From Flavobacterium potami (GTDB lineage: Bacteria > Bacteroidota > Bacteroidia > Flavobacteriales > Flavobacteriaceae): a DNA stretch of 64,000 nucleotides. How positions within the stretch are numbered: position 1 is the stretch's first letter; the number at the start of each line of letters is the position of its first letter. A program made the position numbers and the translations under genes. The stretch covers positions 62,001 through 126,000 of the forward strand of contig NZ_JAINUY010000006.1 in assembly GCF_020026915.1 (NCBI RefSeq), given 5' to 3'. Positions 35,409 to 44,122 of the stretch are shown here, piece after piece. The notes beneath the pieces are model-generated. The model had not been told where the DNA came from, did no database searches, and saw nothing but the letters and a program-made list of their open reading frames with translations.

Positions 35409-35900
35409 ATGAGACACGGAAAAAAAATCAACCACTTAAGCAGACAGACTGGACATAGAAAAGCTATGTTGGCTAATATGGCTTGTTCTCTTATCGAGCA
35501 CAAACGTATTAATACTACTGTTGCTAAAGCTAAAGCGCTTAAACAATTCGTTGAGCCTTTAATTACAAAATCAAAAGAGGATACGACTCACAACCGTCGT
35601 ATTGTTTTTGCTTACTTACGTAACAAATACGCTGTAACTGATTTGTTCAGAGATGTTGCTGCTAAAGTTGGAGACCGTCCAGGTGGATACACTCGTATCA
35701 TTAAAGTTGGAAATCGTTTGGGAGATAACGCTGATATGGCGATGATCGAACTTGTTGACTTCAATGAACTTTACAACGGAGGTAAAAAAGAAGTTAAAAA
35801 AGCGAAAAGCCGTCGTGGTGGTAAAGCTAAAAAAGCTGAAACTGCTGCTCCAGAAGCTCCTGCTGCTGAAACAGAAACGACTACTGAAGCTTCTGAATAA
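35409..35900 (+). CDS. rplQ: 50S ribosomal protein L17
   Basis: 163 residues. The first ~115 are standard L17 (MRHGKKINHLSRQTGHRKAM). They are followed by a low-complexity tail of about 45 residues, first basic (KKEVKKAKSRRGGKAKKAE) then acidic and Ala/Pro/Thr-rich. Such tails are common in Bacteroidota L17 and are likely disordered. Last gene of the supercluster; a terminator follows. Confidence 0.97.
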   Translation: MRHGKKINHLSRQTGHRKAMLANMACSLIEHKRINTTVAKAKALKQFVEPLITKSKEDTTHNRRIVFAYLRNKYAVTDLFRDVAAKVGDRPGGYTRIIKVGNRLGDNADMAMIELVDFNELYNGGKKEVKKAKSRRGGKAKKAETAAPEAPAAETETTTEASE

Positions 35901-35927
35901 TTATGAGAGTAATCATTCTATAATATT

Positions 35928-35964
35928 AAAGGATAAACTAATTTTTAGTTTATCCTTTTTTTTT
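35928..35964 (+). terminator. Terminator of the ribosomal supercluster
   Basis: AAAGGATAAACTAA (35928-35941) and its complement (35945-35958) form a 14-bp stem with a 3-base loop running into a T-run to 35964. Confidence 0.93.
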
Positions 35965-36040
35965 GATTTTTTTAAAACTAAAAATCTAACTTATTTAAAA
36001 TGGTCGGTTTTATTTTTACCATTGAAAGTTTTAAAAAATC

Positions 36041-36071
36041 TTGGAAGGACTGTCTTAAAGAAGTAAATTTG
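36041..36071 (+). promoter_or_regulatory. carA promoter
   Basis: TTG (36041-36043), a 20-base spacer and TAAATTTG (36064-36071). The leader to the carA ATG is about 60 bases, A-rich and without a clear fold. Confidence 0.75.
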
Positions 36072-36139
36072 CAAAATATCTAATTACAAATGAAGTTTTA
36101 CTTCATACACAATTAAAAAAAAACAATACAAATTAAAGA

Positions 36140-37249
36140 ATGAAATACACAACACGACAAAGCGCCATTTTATTACTAAGTGATGGAACTGTTTTTCATG
36201 GAAAGTCTATCGGTATTAGCGGTAAAACTTTTGGTGAAGTTTGTTTTAATACTGGAATGACCGGATATCAAGAGATCTTTACAGATCCTTCATACTTTGG
36301 ACAGATTATGGTTACTACTAATCCGCACATCGGGAATTATGGTATAAATGATTTAGAAGTTGAATCAGACAGCGTGAAAATTGCTGGTTTAGTTTGTAAA
36401 AATTTTAGCTTTAATTATTCAAGAACAGGTGCTTCTGGAAGCTTGGAGGATTATTTTGCTAAACAAAATTTAATCTGTATCTCTGATGTAGATACTAGAG
36501 CTTTGGTTAGTTACATCCGTGATAATGGTGCAATGAATGCTGTTATCTGTACAGATGGAACTTCGATTGAAGATCTTAAAAAAGAATTGGATAATGTTCC
36601 AAATATGGAGGGTCTTGAGTTAGCATCAAAAGTGTCTACGAAAGAGCCTTATTTTGTTGGGGATGAAAATGCTACTTATAAAATTTCGGCACTTGATCTT
36701 GGGATTAAAAAGAACATTTTAAGAAACTTTGCGAAAAGAGATTGTTACATTAAGGTTTTTCCTTATGATACAACATACGAAGAACTAAGTGCATTTAATC
36801 CTGATGGTTATTTCTTGTCAAATGGACCTGGTGATCCAGATCCACTTCATGGAGTAATTGAGGTGGCTAAAAATATTATTGCAGATGACAAACCTTTGTT
36901 TGGTATTTGTTTAGGACATCAAATTATCGCTTTGGCTAATGGAGTTCAGACTTACAAAATGTTTGGCGGACACCGAGGAATTAATCATCCTGTAAAAAAC
37001 CTTCTTACAGGTAAAGGTGAAATTACTTCTCAAAATCACGGGTTTGCTGTGAAAAGAGAAGCATTAGAAGGTCATCCAGAGCTAGAATTGACTCATATAC
37101 ATTTAAATGATGATACTGTTGCAGGTATGAGAATGAAGAATAAGAATTGTTTTTCAGTACAATACCATCCAGAAGCTAGTCCGGGACCACACGATTCTTC
37201 CTATTTATTTGATCAATTTGTGGAGAATATTAAAACTAGCAAAGCCTAA
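36140..37249 (+). CDS. carA: Carbamoyl-phosphate synthase small subunit
   Basis: 369 residues. N-terminal domain (about 1-150) plus a class I glutamine amidotransferase domain with the catalytic Cys in GICLGHQ and the His-Glu pair in QYHPEASPGPHDS. It supplies ammonia from glutamine to CarB for carbamoyl phosphate, feeding arginine and pyrimidine synthesis. No carB lies beside it in this window, and eno follows. Confidence 0.96.
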   Translation: MKYTTRQSAILLLSDGTVFHGKSIGISGKTFGEVCFNTGMTGYQEIFTDPSYFGQIMVTTNPHIGNYGINDLEVESDSVKIAGLVCKNFSFNYSRTGASGSLEDYFAKQNLICISDVDTRALVSYIRDNGAMNAVICTDGTSIEDLKKELDNVPNMEGLELASKVSTKEPYFVGDENATYKISALDLGIKKNILRNFAKRDCYIKVFPYDTTYEELSAFNPDGYFLSNGPGDPDPLHGVIEVAKNIIADDKPLFGICLGHQIIALANGVQTYKMFGGHRGINHPVKNLLTGKGEITSQNHGFAVKREALEGHPELELTHIHLNDDTVAGMRMKNKNCFSVQYHPEASPGPHDSSYLFDQFVENIKTSKA

Positions 37250-37360
37250 AACGATGTAGTTAATAAATAAAGGTGTTTAATAACTAGAATGCGTTTATAG
37301 TATCAAATAATTTTATAATTTCGAAAAAAAAATATAATTTATTAATAAAAAACAAAAATA

Positions 37361-38653
37361 ATGAGTATTATAATTAAAGTTCACGCAAGACAAATTCTTG
37401 ATTCTAGAGGTAATCCTACTATTGAAGTAGATGTAGTAACTGAAAATGGAGTTTTAGGTAGAGCTGCGGTTCCATCTGGAGCTTCAACTGGAGAGCACGA
37501 AGCTGTTGAATTACGTGATGGAGGTAAAGCTTATCTAGGTAAAGGTGTTTTGAATGCAGTGAATAATGTAAATACTGTTATTGCTGAAGAATTAGTTGGA
37601 ACTTCTGTTTTCGAACAAAACACAATTGACCAATTAATGATTGATTTAGATGGTACTCCAAACAAATCTAAATTAGGAGCTAATGCTATTTTAGGTGTTT
37701 CTTTAGCTGCTGCAAAAGCTGCTGCTAACGAACTTGGTTTGCCGTTATACAGATATGTAGGTGGAGTTTCTGCTAATACATTACCAGTTCCGATGATGAA
37801 CATCATCAATGGTGGTTCTCACTCTGATGCGCCTATCGCATTCCAAGAGTTTATGATTTTCCCTGTAAAAGCAACTTCTTTTACACATTCTATGCAAATG
37901 GGAACTGAAATTTTCCACAGTTTGAAAAAAGTATTACACGATAGAGGTTTAAGTACTGCTGTTGGTGATGAAGGAGGTTTTGCTCCAAACTTGGCTGGTG
38001 GAACTGAAGATGCTTTAGATACTATCAAATTAGCTGTTGAGAAAGCAGGATATACTTTCGGTGACGAAATTATGATCGCTCTTGACTGTGCTGCTTCTGA
38101 GTTTTATGTAAACGGAAAATACGATTACACTAAATTTGAAGGAGAAACTGGAAAAATTAGAACTTCTGAAGAGCAAGCTGAATACTTAGCTGAGCTTGCT
38201 GCTAAATATCCAATTATTTCTATCGAAGACGGTATGTACGAAGATGATTGGGATGGATGGAAAGCTTTAACTGAAAAAATTGGAGATAAAGTACAATTAG
38301 TAGGTGATGATTTATTCGTAACTAACGTTGCTCGTTTGTCAACTGGTATCGAGAAAGGAATTGCTAACTCTATCTTAGTAAAAGTAAACCAAATTGGTAC
38401 TTTAACTGAAACTATTGCGGCTGTAAACATGGCTAAAAATGCTGGTTATACATCTGTAATGTCTCACCGTTCAGGAGAAACTGAAGATAATACAATTGCA
38501 GATTTAGCTGTTGCTTTAAACTGTGGTCAGATTAAAACTGGTTCTGCTTCTCGTTCAGATCGTATGGCTAAATACAATCAATTATTAAGAATTGAAGAAG
38601 AATTAGGAAGTACAGCTTACTTCCCTGGTTTAAAAGCTTTCAAGATTAAATAA
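37361..38653 (+). CDS. eno: Enolase
   Basis: 430 residues. It converts 2-phosphoglycerate to phosphoenolpyruvate. The substrate loop SGASTGEHEAVELRDG, the general base region VGDDLFVTN and the signature SHRSGETEDNTIADL are intact. It starts 111 bases after carA and ends in its own terminator; an independent promoter is likely, although only a weak TAATTTCG-like box is visible before it. Confidence 0.98.
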   Translation: MSIIIKVHARQILDSRGNPTIEVDVVTENGVLGRAAVPSGASTGEHEAVELRDGGKAYLGKGVLNAVNNVNTVIAEELVGTSVFEQNTIDQLMIDLDGTPNKSKLGANAILGVSLAAAKAAANELGLPLYRYVGGVSANTLPVPMMNIINGGSHSDAPIAFQEFMIFPVKATSFTHSMQMGTEIFHSLKKVLHDRGLSTAVGDEGGFAPNLAGGTEDALDTIKLAVEKAGYTFGDEIMIALDCAASEFYVNGKYDYTKFEGETGKIRTSEEQAEYLAELAAKYPIISIEDGMYEDDWDGWKALTEKIGDKVQLVGDDLFVTNVARLSTGIEKGIANSILVKVNQIGTLTETIAAVNMAKNAGYTSVMSHRSGETEDNTIADLAVALNCGQIKTGSASRSDRMAKYNQLLRIEEELGSTAYFPGLKAFKIK

Positions 38654-38674
38654 TCATAAGAGTTATATTAAGAC

Positions 38675-38708
38675 AAACCATTCATTTTCTAATGAATGGT
38701 TTTTTTTT
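38675..38708 (+). terminator. eno terminator
   Basis: AAACCATTCATT (38675-38686) and AATGAATGGTTT (38691-38702) form a perfect 12-bp stem with a TTCT loop, followed by T residues to 38708. Confidence 0.95.
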
Positions 38709-38762
38709 GGAGTTTTAACAAATTCATAGCAGTATTCTTTTTTTAATTAGTCTTAAATTCAT

Positions 38763-38770
38763 TAGATTTG
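38763..38770 (+). promoter_or_regulatory. gltA -7 promoter element
   Basis: TAGATTTG matches TAnnTTTG. The expected upstream position is T-rich rather than TTTG. The box lies 36 bases before the chosen gltA start and overlaps a spurious TTG start. Confidence 0.5.
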
Positions 38771-38806
38771 GTAAATTATTATTTAAAGAATTATTTCCAA
38801 GATATT

Positions 38807-40084
38807 ATGTCAAAAATAGCTACATTAGAAATAGATGGTAAAAAAATTGAACTTCCAGTAATCACAGGAAGTGAAAATGAATCAGCTATCGATATTAACA
38901 AATTACGTGATTTAACAGGTGTTATTACAATTGATCCAGGTTATAAAAACTCAGGATCTTGTACAAGTGAAATCACTTTCCTAGATGGAGAAGAAGGAAT
39001 TTTACGTTACAGAGGATATTCAATAGAAGATTTAGCAGAAAAAGCTAGTTTCTTAGAAGTTTCTTATCTTTTGATTTTTGGAGAATTACCAACTGCTACA
39101 CAATTAGAAGATTTTGAAAATAATATTAGAAAACATTCTTTGGTAAACGAAGAAATGAAAAATATTATTGACGGTTTTCCAAAGACAGCACATCCAATGG
39201 GAGTATTATCTGCTTTAACAAGTGCTTTAACAGCATTTAATCCAAAGGCAGTAAACGTTGATAACGAAAAAGAAATGTACGAAGCTATTTGTAAAACAAT
39301 GGCTAAATTTCTTGTAATTGCTACATGGACTTACAGAAAGTCAATGGGGTATCCATTAAACTACTACGATAATACAAAAGGATATGTGGAAAGCTTTATG
39401 CAATTAATGTTTAAATTGCCTACAGGACCTTATACTGCAAATCCAGTGATTGTAAATGCTTTAGATAAGTTGTTTATTCTTCATGCTGATCACGAGCAAA
39501 ACTGTTCTACTTCTACAGTTAGAATGGTAGGTTCTTCTCATGCAGGTTTATTTGCTTCAGTTTCTGCAGGAGTTTCTGCTCTTTGGGGACCGCTTCATGG
39601 TGGAGCCAACCAAGCAGTACTTGAAATGTTGGAAGAAATCAACAAAGATGGTGGAGATACAGATAAATTCTTAGCAAAAGCAAAAGATAAAAATGATCCT
39701 TTCCGTTTAATGGGATTCGGACACAGAGTCTACAAAAACTTCGATCCAAGAGCAAAAATCATCAAAAAAGCGGCAACAGAAGTATTAGAAACTTTAGGTG
39801 TTGAAGATCCGATTTTAGATATCGCAAGAAAATTAGAAAAAGCAGCTCTTGAAGACGAGTACTTCAAAGCAAGAAACTTATATCCAAACGTAGATTTCTA
39901 TTCTGGAATTATCTACAGAGCTTTAGGAATTCCAACAGATATGTTTACAGTAATGTTCGCTATCGGAAGACTTCCGGGTTGGATTGCGCAATGGAAAGAA
40001 ATGCGTGAAAACAAAGAGCCAATTGGAAGACCAAGACAAATTTATACTGGACATCCTTTAAGAGAGTTCAAGTCTAATAAATAA
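38807..40084 (+). CDS. gltA: Citrate synthase
   Basis: 425 residues from the ATG at 38807 (MSKIATLEIDGKKIELPV). A TTG start 39 bases upstream is in frame but lies inside the apparent promoter. Type II (hexameric) citrate synthase layout, with the N-terminal beta domain. The catalytic residues lie in GPLHGGANQAVL (His) and GFGHRVYKNFDPRAK (His, Arg), and the Asp region in VDFYSGIIYRALG. It condenses oxaloacetate and acetyl-CoA at the entry of the citric acid cycle. A strong terminator follows. Confidence 0.97.
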   Translation: MSKIATLEIDGKKIELPVITGSENESAIDINKLRDLTGVITIDPGYKNSGSCTSEITFLDGEEGILRYRGYSIEDLAEKASFLEVSYLLIFGELPTATQLEDFENNIRKHSLVNEEMKNIIDGFPKTAHPMGVLSALTSALTAFNPKAVNVDNEKEMYEAICKTMAKFLVIATWTYRKSMGYPLNYYDNTKGYVESFMQLMFKLPTGPYTANPVIVNALDKLFILHADHEQNCSTSTVRMVGSSHAGLFASVSAGVSALWGPLHGGANQAVLEMLEEINKDGGDTDKFLAKAKDKNDPFRLMGFGHRVYKNFDPRAKIIKKAATEVLETLGVEDPILDIARKLEKAALEDEYFKARNLYPNVDFYSGIIYRALGIPTDMFTVMFAIGRLPGWIAQWKEMRENKEPIGRPRQIYTGHPLREFKSNK

Positions 40085-40090
40085 AAAACG

Positions 40091-40120
40091 AAAGCTTCAC
40101 TTAACTGTGAAGCTTTTTTT
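40091..40120 (+). terminator. gltA terminator
   Basis: AAAGCTTCAC (40091-40100) and GTGAAGCTTT (40107-40116), 10-bp stem, 6-base loop, T-run to 40120. Confidence 0.93.
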
Positions 40121-40127
40121 ATATTTG
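40120..40127 (+). promoter_or_regulatory. -7 promoter element of the amidinotransferase-like gene
   Basis: TATATTTG, a perfect TAnnTTTG box, directly abuts the gltA terminator and lies 19 bases before the next start codon. The upstream box is not clear because that position falls in the terminator stem. Confidence 0.55.
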
Positions 40128-40146
40128 CTCAAAATATAATAGAGTT

Positions 40147-41061
40147 ATGTTGCAATTAAATGTAAAGAACGAAACATCGCGGCTTCGCGCCGTAGTTTTG
40201 GGTTCTGCTGTTCATAATGGGCCGACTCCAACACTGGAGGAAGCTTATGATCCTAAATCATTGGAACATATTAAGGCAGGAACTTATCCTGTAGAAGAAG
40301 ATATGGTTGCTGAAATGGATGCTTTTAATGCTGTTTTTCAGAAATATGCTGTAACTGTTTATCGTCCAGAAATGATCGAAAATTACAATCAAATATTTGC
40401 TAGAGATATTGGTTTTGTAATTGATAATATTTTTGTGAAATCTAATATTCTACCCGACAGAGAAAGAGAGTTAGATGCAATTCAATATGTAATAGATCAA
40501 ATTGATCCTTTAAAAGTAGTTCGCCCTCCTGAAGAAGTTCATATCGAAGGAGGAGATGTAATGCTTTGGAACGATCATATTTTTATCGGAACTTATAAAG
40601 GAAGTGATTATAAAGATTACATTACTGCAAGAACTAATATGCATGGTGTGAATTTTATCAAAGAATTATTTCCAAATAAAATTGTAAAAGAATTTGATTT
40701 AGTAAAATCGAAACTAGAAGCAAGAGATAATGCATTGCATTTGGATTGCTGTTTTCAACCCGTTGGAAAAGATAAAGGTATTATCTATAAAAGAGGTTTC
40801 CGTGAAGAAGCAGATTATCTTTATTTGGTAAAACTTTTTGGAAAAGAAAACTTGTTTCATATTGAAAGAAATGAAATGTACAATATGTTTTCGAATGTGT
40901 TTTCAATTGATGAAAATGTAGTGGTTTCTGAAAAGAATTTTACAAGATTGAATAACTGGCTTCGTGAAAAAGGTTTTACTGTTGAAGAAATTCCATACGC
41001 CGAAATTGCTAAGCAAGAAGGTTTATTGAGATGTTCAACTTTGCCATTAATTAGAGACTAA
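40147..41061 (+). CDS. Guanidine-modifying superfamily enzyme (amidinotransferase-like)
   Basis: 304 residues. The fold family is that of arginine deiminase, dimethylargininase and amidinotransferases. Features seen: EVHIEGGDVML (the Glu/Asp-containing strand), ALHLDCCF (catalytic His), and a C-terminal Cys, C296 in LLRCSTLPLIRD, at the nucleophile position. Enzymes of this group attack the guanidino or ureido carbon of arginine-like compounds through a covalent thiouronium. Its sequence is closer to the amidinotransferase side of the family, but substrate and reaction (transfer or hydrolysis) cannot be read out. It precedes a second member of the superfamily. Confidence 0.82.
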   Translation: MLQLNVKNETSRLRAVVLGSAVHNGPTPTLEEAYDPKSLEHIKAGTYPVEEDMVAEMDAFNAVFQKYAVTVYRPEMIENYNQIFARDIGFVIDNIFVKSNILPDRERELDAIQYVIDQIDPLKVVRPPEEVHIEGGDVMLWNDHIFIGTYKGSDYKDYITARTNMHGVNFIKELFPNKIVKEFDLVKSKLEARDNALHLDCCFQPVGKDKGIIYKRGFREEADYLYLVKLFGKENLFHIERNEMYNMFSNVFSIDENVVVSEKNFTRLNNWLREKGFTVEEIPYAEIAKQEGLLRCSTLPLIRD

Positions 41062-41065
41062 AAAA

Positions 41066-41119
41066 GTTTCAAGTTTCATGTTACAGGTTTTCTGTTGCGA
41101 ACTTGAAACTTGAAACCTG
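41066..41119 (+). repeat. Intergenic inverted repeat of GTTTCAA/TTGAAAC type
   Basis: GTTTCAAGTTTCA (41066-41078) and TGAAACTTGAAAC (41104-41116) are exact inverted copies, with CAGGTTT (41084-41090) and AAACCTG (41113-41119) also complementary. No T-run follows. Each arm is itself built from a GTTTCAA unit repeated in tandem. It looks like a mobile intergenic repeat of the kind dispersed through flavobacterial genomes, but only one copy is in view. Confidence 0.65.
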
Positions 41120-41139
41120 AAATAAAAAATATAAAAATC

Positions 41140-42075
41140 ATGAAACAAACAACTAATGCTATCGTGATGATTCGTCCAGTTGCATTCAGAATGAATGAGC
41201 AGACAGCTGTAAATAATTATTATCAAAAGGTTTTAGACGGGCTTTTGCCAAGTACTGTTAATGCGAAGGCACAACAAGAATTTGATGCTTTTGTTGAAAA
41301 GCTTCGTGGAGTTGGAGTTGATGTAACTGTTGTAGATGATAATTTAGAAACCGATACTCCTGATAGTATTTTTCCAAACAATTGGGTTTCATTTCACGAA
41401 AATGGGGATGTAGCTTTATATCCAATGTTTGCAGAAAACCGTCGTCAAGAACGTCGTGAAGATATTTTAGATACTTTGGAAGAAAAAGGATTTGAAATTG
41501 CAAATATCATGGATTACACGTCTGCGGAAGAAGATGGTATTTTTTTAGAAGGAACAGGGAGTTTATTGCTAGATAGAGCAAACGGAAAAGCATATTGCGC
41601 ATTATCGCCAAGAGCAGATGAGGAACTTTTTATAGAATTCTGTGAAGATTTTGATTATGCTCCAGTTATTTTTGAAGCATTTCAAACTGTTGATGGAGAA
41701 CGTAAACTAATTTATCACACCAATGTGATGATGTGTTTAGGAGAAACCTTTGCAGTTATTTGCGCGGATTCTATTGATGATAAAAAAGAACGAAAAATGG
41801 TTCTTGATAATCTTAAAGAAGATAAAAAAGAAATCATTTTAATTACAGAAGACCAAGTAAATAATTTTGCAGGAAATATGCTTGAAGTTCGCGGTGCAAA
41901 TGATAAGAGATATATTGTAATGAGTGCTTCTGCACATCAAAGTTTAACTCCAAAACAAATCGCTCAATTAGAAAATCATGCTGAAATTTTGAGTTCAAGT
42001 TTAGATACAATTGAGGCTTGCGGAGGCGGAAGTGCAAGATGTATGATGGCTGAAGTTTTCTTGCCAAGAAGCTAG
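41140..42075 (+). CDS. ctlX: Arginine deiminase-related hydrolase, CtlX-like
   Basis: 311 residues from the ATG at 41140 (MKQTTNAIVMIRPVAFRMNE). An in-frame TTG 30 bases upstream falls inside the inverted repeat and is rejected. Conserved blocks: SIFPNNWVSFHENGDVALYP, EGTGSLLLDRANGKAY, IYHTNVMMCLGE (catalytic His), and a C-terminal GGGSARCMMAEVFL with the likely nucleophile Cys. This matches the family annotated as citrulline utilisation hydrolase CtlX in many Bacteroidota. The exact reaction is not proven by sequence. Together with the preceding enzyme it suggests a small arginine or citrulline catabolic unit. Confidence 0.82.
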   Translation: MKQTTNAIVMIRPVAFRMNEQTAVNNYYQKVLDGLLPSTVNAKAQQEFDAFVEKLRGVGVDVTVVDDNLETDTPDSIFPNNWVSFHENGDVALYPMFAENRRQERREDILDTLEEKGFEIANIMDYTSAEEDGIFLEGTGSLLLDRANGKAYCALSPRADEELFIEFCEDFDYAPVIFEAFQTVDGERKLIYHTNVMMCLGETFAVICADSIDDKKERKMVLDNLKEDKKEIILITEDQVNNFAGNMLEVRGANDKRYIVMSASAHQSLTPKQIAQLENHAEILSSSLDTIEACGGGSARCMMAEVFLPRS

Positions 42076-42086
42076 AATAAAAATGT

Positions 42087-42136
42087 AAAAAGAAAAAGGG
42101 ATAAAATCATCAATGATTTTATCCCTTTTTCTTTTT
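42087..42136. terminator. Bidirectional terminator between ctlX and marC
   Basis: A 24-base perfect inverted repeat (42087-42110 and 42113-42136) with an A-run on one side and a T-run on the other; GGGATAAAATCAT forms the core of one arm. It serves both convergent genes. Confidence 0.95.
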
Positions 42137-42152
42137 AGAAATATTTTTTGAA

Positions 42153-42779
42153 TTAAAAATTTCCTTTAATAATATTTACAATTGCACTGACAATATATTG
42201 AATTCCAATTGAAATAACTATAAAACCAACAATCCTGGAGATGGCAACAATTCCTGATGCTCCTAGAATTCTAGCTAAGTAATGTGCACTTTTTAGAATC
42301 GCAAAAATAGCAATCGCAATTGCAAGGATTGCTAATGAAGAAATTATGATTTCATTTAATTCATGATGTTCTTGATAAAAAGCAATTAGCAGCGACATAG
42401 ATCCAGGGCCTGCAAGCATCGGAATTGCAAGGGGGGTTAAAGCGATGTCATTTCTTTGTTGCGCTTCATTTTCTATTTTCTTGTTGATTCCTCGTTTTTT
42501 GTTGAATTTTCCAGAAAGTAATGAAAATCCTGAATTTACAATTACAATTCCGCCCGCAATTCTTAAGGCGTCAATGCTAATTCCGAAAAAAGTTAGCACG
42601 TATTGACCAATAAAATAAGAAACTAATAATATGATAAACACATTGATAGCAGTCCAAAGAGAAATTCTGGATCTTTCTTTTTGCGAATCGTGTTGAGTCA
42701 GTCCAACAAAAATTGGCACAGTTCCGATTGGGTTTAATACTGAGAATAAAGCAGCAAACAGGTAAATGAATAATTCCAT
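42153..42779 (-). CDS. MarC family integral membrane protein
   Basis: 208 residues with six hydrophobic segments. It has the MarC hallmarks: NPIGTVPIFVGLT in the first helix, AGGIVIVNSGFSLLSGK, and IPMLAGPGSMSLLI before the fourth helix. The family (also called UPF0056) was once linked to multiple antibiotic resistance, a link later withdrawn, and is of unknown transport function. Transcribed away from the CoA-binding gene and convergent with ctlX. Confidence 0.93.
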   Translation of the reverse strand: MELFIYLFAALFSVLNPIGTVPIFVGLTQHDSQKERSRISLWTAINVFIILLVSYFIGQYVLTFFGISIDALRIAGGIVIVNSGFSLLSGKFNKKRGINKKIENEAQQRNDIALTPLAIPMLAGPGSMSLLIAFYQEHHELNEIIISSLAILAIAIAIFAILKSAHYLARILGASGIVAISRIVGFIVISIGIQYIVSAIVNIIKGNF

Positions 42780-42904
42780 ATAATTTGGGTTTGTGAGGTA
42801 AAAATAGTTATTTTTTGATGTTTTTGAGTAAATAATGTTAGGATAATCTTTTGGCCGCTACTGATTCTGAATCAAACACATAGAATTAAATGGTTCTTTT
42901 TGAT

Positions 42905-42912
42905 TACTTTTG
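42905..42912 (+). promoter_or_regulatory. -7 promoter element of the CoA-binding gene
   Basis: TACTTTTG, matching TAnnTTTG, 17 bases before the start codon. No clear TTTG lies at the expected distance upstream. Confidence 0.45.
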
Positions 42913-42929
42913 CATTCTAAATAAAAACA

Positions 42930-43295
42930 ATGAAAAGTAAAAAAACATTAGTTATAGGTGCATCTACAAATCCAGAACGTTATTCTTATAGAGCTGTAAA
43001 TATGTTAGTTGGAAAAGGTCATTCTGTTTTAGCAATTGGCCAAAAAGCGGGTGAAGTTGCTGGAATAAAAATTCAGACTAAAGCAATTCCTGTGAAGAAT
43101 ATAGATACGATTACTTTGTATCTGAATCCTGTTCGTCAGCGAGATTATTATAATTATATTATTGAAGCTCAGCCAAAAAGAGTGATTTTTAATCCTGGTA
43201 CTGAAAATCCAGAATTGTATCAATTGTTAGAATTAAATGATATTCAGATTGAAATAGCTTGTACTTTGGTTTTATTGGCTACAAGTCAATATTAA
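42930..43295 (+). CDS. CoA-binding domain protein (YccU-like)
   Basis: 121 residues, a single Rossmann-type CoA-binding domain as in the N-terminal part of succinyl-CoA synthetase alpha. Motifs: VIGASTNPERYSYRAVNMLV and KRVIFNPGTENPEL. The flavobacterial form is shorter than E. coli YccU. The ligand is not established. It is separated from recR by 135 bases in which I see no other gene. Confidence 0.85.
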   Translation: MKSKKTLVIGASTNPERYSYRAVNMLVGKGHSVLAIGQKAGEVAGIKIQTKAIPVKNIDTITLYLNPVRQRDYYNYIIEAQPKRVIFNPGTENPELYQLLELNDIQIEIACTLVLLATSQY

Positions 43296-43417
43296 AAATG
43301 ATAACTAAGATTAGGTTGTTTATTGATGATTTGGCAGTCGACTTTTTATAATAAATCTACTCTTGCAAGATGAGGCGAAATTAATTGCGGGAATGCGGGC
43401 TAAACCATTAAAAGTAT

Positions 43418-43425
43418 TACTTTTG
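43418..43425 (+). promoter_or_regulatory. recR -7 promoter element
   Basis: TACTTTTG ends 5 bases before the recR ATG, which places the predicted start point at or next to the start codon. The upstream box is not recognisable. Confidence 0.4.
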
Positions 43426-43430
43426 TCGTC

Positions 43431-44051
43431 ATGGAATTTTCATCAAAATTAATTGAAAAAGCGGTTAACGAAATGTCACAATTACCTGGAATTGGTAAGC
43501 GTACAGCACTTCGTTTGGTTCTTCATTTGTTAAAACAACCAAAAGAACAGACTTCTTTTCTGTCGCAAGCATTAATTAACATGCGTGAAGATATTAAGTT
43601 TTGCGAAAATTGTCACAATATTTCTGATACTAAAGTTTGTGAAATATGCGCCAATGTGCTTAGAAATCATGAAACAATCTGTATCGTTGAAGATATTCGA
43701 GATGTAATGGCAATTGAAAATACTGGACAGTATAAGGGAATTTATCATGTCCTTGGCGGAAAAATTTCGCCTATCGAAGGAGTTGGGCCGAATCAGCTAA
43801 ATATTTCGAGCTTAGTAGATAAGGTGAAATCAGGAAAAGTAGTAGAAATTATTTTTGCATTAAGCTCTACCATGGAGGGAGATACCACAAATTTTTATAT
43901 TTATAAACAAATTGCAGGTTCAGGAATTGTTGTTTCAACAATTGCAAGAGGAATTGCTGTTGGAGATGAATTAGAATATGCAGATGAAATAACTCTTGGC
44001 AGAAGTATTCTTCATCGGGTTCCTTTTGAAAAAACATTTAAAAATAATTAA
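43431..44051 (+). CDS. recR: Recombination mediator RecR
   Basis: 206 residues: N-terminal helix-hairpin-helix (MSQLPGIGKRTALRLVLHLL), a four-Cys zinc finger (FCENCHNISDTKVCEIC), a Toprim domain (ICIVEDIRDVMAIENTGQYKG, VLGGKISPIEGVGP) and the C-terminal Walker B-like region. With RecO it loads RecA on gapped DNA. All motifs are intact. Confidence 0.97.
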   Translation: MEFSSKLIEKAVNEMSQLPGIGKRTALRLVLHLLKQPKEQTSFLSQALINMREDIKFCENCHNISDTKVCEICANVLRNHETICIVEDIRDVMAIENTGQYKGIYHVLGGKISPIEGVGPNQLNISSLVDKVKSGKVVEIIFALSSTMEGDTTNFYIYKQIAGSGIVVSTIARGIAVGDELEYADEITLGRSILHRVPFEKTFKNN

Positions 44052-44099
44052 CTAAAGCCCAATAATATTCAGGTTTTCCAGATATTTAATAGGAGGACT

Positions 44100-44107
44100 A
44101 TATTTGC
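44100..44107 (+). promoter_or_regulatory. Promoter element of the first polysaccharide operon
   Basis: TATATTTG, a perfect TAnnTTTG, 15 bases before the Wza-like start; a T-rich patch (TTTTCC) lies at the upstream-box position. Confidence 0.6.
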
Positions 44108-44122
44108 GATAAAATTAAACTA

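Noticed and set aside
36001..36040. Possible small gene between rplQ and carA
   Set aside because: No open frame of useful length with a plausible start; the segment is explained by the terminator and the carA promoter.
38768..38806. TTG start for citrate synthase
   Set aside because: The TTG is part of the TAGATTTG promoter box, and the ATG at 38807 gives the usual N-terminus.
41110..41139. TTG start for the CtlX-like gene
   Set aside because: It lies in the intergenic inverted repeat; the ATG at 41140 matches the family start.
43296..43430. Small frame after the CoA-binding gene
   Set aside because: Only 17 codons from an ATG at about 43299, with no ribosome-binding context or conservation clue.
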